Shown: positions 62,657 through 64,000 of the stretch, piece after piece
Numbering within the stretch: position 1 is the stretch's first letter
Layout of the letters: every line of letters begins with the position of its first letter
DNA from: Ectobius pallidus
Lineage: Eukaryota > Arthropoda > Insecta > Blattodea > Ectobiidae
Assembly: GCA_964059195.1 (NCBI GenBank)
Contig: CAXKWD010000003.1
Coordinates: 16,040,606-16,104,605 of the forward strand
Direction of reading: 5' to 3'
DNA: 64,000 bases
Made by a program: the position numbers and the translations under genes
The notes under the pieces: generated by a model
The model's database searches: none
What the model saw: the letters and a program-made list of their open reading frames with translations, nothing else
Told to the model about the DNA's origin: nothing

Positions 62657-63657
62657 TAGACCTAGACCAAGACCACAAGTTTTACCTTAACTTTATAAAT
62701 AATTGATGTATGTCAAATATAGTTAGTTGCTTCTCGTCTTTGATGCTGTGAAGGCGAGGTTACGAAATGAGTGACGAGAACATTTCTGATCAAAGTAATG
62801 ATGATGTATGCGCCCAATCGAAACTGTCAAACAGTAAATATGATGATTTTTTCGAGTTATTTGATGGATGTGAGCAACCTTATGGTATATGCAAACTTTG
62901 CAGAAAGTCAAAGCATAAGAAAGTTGAAATAAAAATGAAAGATCATAATACTACAGGTCTGAAGAAGCATTTGATAAGTGTACATAAACTCTTCCCACGA
63001 GTACAAGATAAACATATAACGTCAGACAATGTGATATATGACAATTCTATAAGAAAAAAATATTTAACATTAAGAAAACCCGAGCTTCAGTCGCAACATG
63101 AGATTAGCAATATTGTGAATCCGATAACCTGCCCCTTGGAAGAAATCGTGAACTTGAATAAAGACAAAAATCAGCATCTATCACGGGATCCAGAAATGGA
63201 ATATGGATCATATCAGCCCTCTGATCAAATTCCTCCGAAGCATTATAAATATATGCTAGAAAAATTATACGGGCGAGTGTCTGCACCTTACATCCAGAAA
63301 CTCGTTGAGCTTAAACCGAGAAATATTAATGACGTTTATGGAATAAAATGGAATCCTGATAGGCAGGTATTCACCATTGGTAAATCTCCCGTCACCATTA
63401 AAAACGACAACATTTATATTGGTAACGAGGGGTATATCGCTCGTCCTGGACTACTTGAATTACTAACGAAAAGTAAACCAAATAAAGATTTATACAGCCG
63501 TCATGACTTAACCACGTATAAGGAGATTTTGGAGAAGACTAGCGCTCACAAAGAAAATTATAACGAGAGCGAAAACGTACGTAGAGTCAATACTCAAAAA
63601 TATCATTACATCATTAAAAAATTATTTCCGGAAGAGGAGGGTAAAGAAGAAGAAGAT

Positions 63658-63692
<35 letters not shown>

Positions 63693-64000
63693 TGAGCAAT
63701 GTTCAGACTCATTTCCGGAAGAGGAGGAGGATCGATATTCAGATGCATCCGATGAGGCTTCGTCGCACCGTACAGGCATGTGGAAAGACTTACATGCAAA
63801 TCACAAAATAGACTATAAGTATTGGGATGACCCGAATGAGTTGGTTCATAGACTTCGTTTGTTGGTGGCATCATCTGAGGCGTGGAATCACTCGCATAAC
63901 AACGAAATATTGGAGATTATAACAGAGTTAAGAGAAAGCGGCGTGATACAATGAGTAAACGCGAAATTGCTTACGAGCTTCATAACCTGTACTCGTCACC

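Overview
This window is nuclear DNA of an arthropod, most likely an insect. The evidence is the AT-rich composition, tRNA-derived SINEs, many Tc1/mariner, pogo, hAT and Harbinger relics, 3' ends of several non-LTR retrotransposons, Helitrons ending in CTAG, and spliceosomal signals. The species cannot be fixed from sequence alone. I found no convincing conserved host gene. Almost everything recognisable is mobile or repetitive DNA, or a virus-like element at the right end.

From 1 to about 28 kb lies a mosaic of dispersed repeats. It holds copies of a TIR element with internal modules of about 165 bp, non-LTR 3' ends, two SINE families (one copy pair forms an inverted repeat at 5.6-6.3 kb), a hAT MITE with an 8-bp target duplication, a rearranged mariner, fold-back elements, and a head-to-tail group of three copies (about 0.85 kb each) of one repeat at 23.1-25.7 kb. 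From 28.1 to 37.2 kb there are two Helitrons, each carrying a younger transposon. One holds a nearly pristine Sola-like DNA transposon (28,285-32,052) with TIRs of about 535 bp, an uninterrupted 824-codon transposase and an exact 4-bp target duplication, which can be checked against empty Helitron copies in the same window. From 37.6 to 54.1 kb come pogo-like, Tc1-like and Harbinger-like non-autonomous elements, SINEs and broken reverse-transcriptase 3' ends, with long stretches in which I see nothing.

The most unusual region runs from about 54.2 kb to the right edge. It begins with three tandem arrays (units of about 27, 129 and 109 bp). Next comes a small TATA-driven, two-exon gene (56,379-57,223). 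Convergent to it is a compact minus-strand set of ORFs (57,487-58,964), with overlapping frames, a canonical -1 slippery heptamer in register, and a stop codon inside a poly(A) signal. Then follows a palindrome with arms of at least 2.5 kb (58,917-64,000, axis near 61,456). Each arm carries an intact BED-zinc-finger/DUF8207-like protein gene read outward from the axis. Between each gene and the axis lie a TATA box, a GAGACC hexamer array and shared non-coding repeats. The axis holds two copies of a 25-bp hairpin. This looks like a head-to-head integrated copy of a compact virus-like or large DNA element that is cut off by the window edge. Its class is not certain.
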